From assembly GCF_003012915.1 (NCBI RefSeq), contig NZ_CP027770.1, positions 1,798,001 through 1,862,000 of the forward strand: 64,000 nucleotides of DNA, written 5' to 3'. The stretch comes from Staphylococcus felis (GTDB taxonomy: Bacteria > Bacillota > Bacilli > Staphylococcales > Staphylococcaceae). The translations under genes and the position numbers were made by a program. Below, piece after piece: positions 62,233 through 64,000 of the stretch. The stretch's first letter is position 1. Each line of letters starts with the position of its first letter. The notes under the pieces are model-generated. The model was not told where the DNA came from. It saw nothing but the letters and a program-made list of their open reading frames with translations, and did not search any database.

Positions 62233-62252
62233 TATTAAATTGAGGTGAAAAT

Positions 62253-63401
62253 ATGAGCGAACTCGAATTTGTTATTCAACATCGGCGTTATTTACACGAA
62301 CATCCAGAATTAAGTTTAGAAGAATTTCAAACAACGCAATACATTAAAGGCTTTTTAGATGAGATGAATATTGATTATGAATGCCCTCTTGCCACAGGGT
62401 TAGTTGCGTATTTAGATGGTAATTCTAATGAAACAATTGCTTTTCGTGCAGATATTGATGCTTTACCTATTCATGAAGAAAATGACATTCATTATCGAAG
62501 TCAAGTTGAGAATAAAATGCATGCATGTGGCCATGATGGACATACTGTGGCATTGATGCTATTTGCGAAACGCTGTAAACAATTACAAATTCAAAATCAA
62601 CTTCCACATAATGTGATTCTTATTTTCCAACCAGCTGAAGAATCTGGTGGCGGTGCAAATTTACTAATACAGTCAGGTGTATTTGACCCATATGAAATTG
62701 GAGCAATATATGGTATACATATCATGCCTTTTGAAAATGAAGGACATTATATTGTGAAAGATCATGAAATTACTGCAAGTGCGACAGAATATCGTTTTTA
62801 TTTAAATGGACAGTCAAGCCATGTCGCTAATAAAGAGCAAGGTTATTCAGCTGGTCAAGGTCTGCAACATTTACTGATACAATTATCACAAATACAACAG
62901 TATCATCTAAATGGCTTGAAACATAATATTGTACATATTGGAAGGTTTAATGCAGGTGAAGCAATTAATACTGTGCCGAGTCAAGGATATTTAGAAGGTA
63001 CAATACGTACATATGATTTAAATGACTTGCACATGATTCAAAATCAAATGCAAAAAATAGCTTTAAGTATTGAACAATTATTTAATGTTAAATGTGATGT
63101 CAAATTTGCAGAGGGTTATCCTCCTACTGTTAATGATCCCACTTTGAAAAAATATGTTTTAGATAGCATTCGTTTCAATCATCAGCAAATTATAGAACAA
63201 GAATTACCCTACCTATTTGGAGAAGATTTTAGTTTTTATCGTCAAATAGCGCCATCGTATTTTGTTTTTGTAGGTGTAAAAAATGAAGAAAAACAATTCG
63301 TATCAGGTTTACACACGCCTACATTAAACTTTGATGAAAAGATTTTAATTGATGTTGCAAACTATTACGAACGGTTACTTTTTAATTATAAAGAGGTGTA
63401 A
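62253..63401 (+). CDS. N-acetyl-diaminopimelate deacetylase (M20 family)
   Basis: A 382-residue M20D-type amidohydrolase. The metal-binding motif [10 protein letters not shown] (near residue 88) and the catalytic [11 protein letters not shown] are intact, with a lid/dimerisation domain at about 175-290. In this operon it most likely removes the acetyl group from N-acetyl-LL-DAP; the alternative is a general amidohydrolase (HipO-like). The stop is directly followed by alr. Confidence 0.88.
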   Translation: MSELEFVIQHRRYLHEHPELSLEEFQTTQYIKGFLDEMNIDYECPLATGLVAYLDGNSNETIAFRADIDALPIHEENDIHYRSQVENKMHACGHDGHTVALMLFAKRCKQLQIQNQLPHNVILIFQPAEESGGGANLLIQSGVFDPYEIGAIYGIHIMPFENEGHYIVKDHEITASATEYRFYLNGQSSHVANKEQGYSAGQGLQHLLIQLSQIQQYHLNGLKHNIVHIGRFNAGEAINTVPSQGYLEGTIRTYDLNDLHMIQNQMQKIALSIEQLFNVKCDVKFAEGYPPTVNDPTLKKYVLDSIRFNHQQIIEQELPYLFGEDFSFYRQIAPSYFVFVGVKNEEKQFVSGLHTPTLNFDEKILIDVANYYERLLFNYKEV

Positions 63402-63402
63402 T

Positions 63403-64000
63403 ATGGTAGCTACTTGGCAAGTTGATACAACGATTTTTCAGAAGAATATTCGACAAGTTGTGGGAAATCAAAAAATAATGGCTGTTGTAAAAAATAACGC
63501 ATATAATTATGGCCTTGAATTTGCTGTTCGACAATTTTTAGAAGCGGGTATCGAAGCGTTTAGCACGACTTCACTTGATGAAGCTATAAAAGTCAAAAGA
63601 ATAGCCCCAAATGCGGTTGTATTTTTAATGAATGCAACGACTCATTTCGAAAAACTGAGACAATATGGGATACACATGACTTTGCCTTCTTTATTGTTCT
63701 ATCATCGTTATAGCGACGAACTATATGATATTCATGTTCATATAGAATATGAGAATCTGTTGCATCGTTCAGGTTTTAAGTCTCTTGATGAAATAAAACA
63801 AGTTCTTAATGAACACAGTGACAATCAAAATTCTAAAATGAAAATTACTGGATTGTGGACACATTTTGGTTATGCTGATGAATTTGAATGTTCCGAGTAT
63901 GAAACCGAGCGTTACGATTGGTTGAACATTGTGGAATCACTATATGAGGAAGGATATCGATTTGAAATGATTCATTCACAAAATAGCGCAAGTTACTTTA
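63403..64000 (+). CDS. alr: Alanine racemase (partial, 3' end outside window)
   Basis: PLP enzyme making D-alanine for the cell wall. The first 199 codons are present: [14 protein letters not shown], then [10 protein letters not shown] with PLP lysine K30, and [12 protein letters not shown] in the barrel. In the second position of the typical 'KANAYGHG' it has N, as in the staphylococcal second alanine racemase (Alr2) of the dap operon. The start overlaps the preceding stop region by one base (RBS AGAGGTG). Confidence 0.92.
   Translation, partial: MVATWQVDTTIFQKNIRQVVGNQKIMAVVKNNAYNYGLEFAVRQFLEAGIEAFSTTSLDEAIKVKRIAPNAVVFLMNATTHFEKLRQYGIHMTLPSLLFYHRYSDELYDIHVHIEYENLLHRSGFKSLDEIKQVLNEHSDNQNSKMKITGLWTHFGYADEFECSEYETERYDWLNIVESLYEEGYRFEMIHSQNSASYF

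Overview
This window is low-GC Gram-positive chromosome and is almost certainly from a Staphylococcus species. It carries the conserved staphylococcal neighbourhood nuc2 / thr operon / katA / rpmG-rpsN / guaC / lexA-sosA / tkt / sbcDC / mscL / acnA / plsY / parEC / alsT / glcT / msrA-msrR / tyrA / femAB / pepF / cvfB / dap operon. femA and femB (pentaglycine bridge) and a SarA-family regulator are staphylococcal hallmarks. The gene order resembles S. aureus, but several blocks I remember from S. aureus at these positions (mprF, trp, opp, pst, lysC) are not here, so it is probably another species. I cannot name the species from the sequence alone.

Layout. 1-4.4 kb: a small accessory-like patch with a Lys/Gln-rich lipoprotein, a small membrane protein, a membrane-anchored thermonuclease, a NERD-like membrane protein, a SarA-family regulator, and a nucleotidyltransferase-like gene with a perfect cre site. 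4.4-9.4 kb: aspartokinase divergent from hom-thrC-thrB. 9.5-14.4 kb: Cof-type HAD phosphatase, a small unknown protein, LysP-like permease, catalase with a Per-box. 14.5-17.2 kb: rpmG and rpsN divergent under Zur-box-like sites, guaC, and a CAP-domain protein that seems to start at ATT. 17.2-21.8 kb: lexA/sosA with three SOS boxes, ynzC, tkt, yneF, ccdC. 21.8-28.6 kb: sbcDC (SOS box) bracketed by an IS200-like element and an IS3-family element. 28.8-36.2 kb: mscL, betaine transporter, aconitase, thioesterase, HesB-like protein, plsY, with copies of a staphylococcal intergenic repeat. 36.4-45.6 kb: parE-parC (SOS-like box), alsT, glcT, AI-2E-family transporter, msrA. 45.7-49.8 kb: LCP-family msrR, Spo0M-like, SOS-controlled Y-family polymerase, tyrA. 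50.2-58.2 kb: femA-femB, DUF2651-like membrane protein, pepF, cvfB, ABC-F ATPase. 58.4-64 kb: lysine riboswitch followed by asd-dapA-dapB-dapD-deacetylase-alr (alr runs off the end).

The genes form three connected themes. The first is the aspartate pathway: aspartokinase, asd, hom/thrBC and dapABD, feeding threonine, lysine and the cell wall, with FemA/FemB, MsrR and Alr acting on the wall itself. The second is the SOS response: LexA and boxes at lexA/sosA, sbcDC, parEC and the Y-family polymerase. The third is metal and oxidative stress: the Zur-type rpmG/rpsN pair, the Per-box of katA, a Fur-box-like site upstream of aconitase, and msrA. Most of the window is ordinary core genome. The most unusual items are: an IS3-family element sitting in the loop of an intergenic hairpin repeat, a second inverted copy of that repeat 4 kb away, a lysine riboswitch wired straight to asd with no lysC, the probable ATT start, the structured non-coding tail of the IS200-like element, and the cre-controlled nucleotidyltransferase-like protein.
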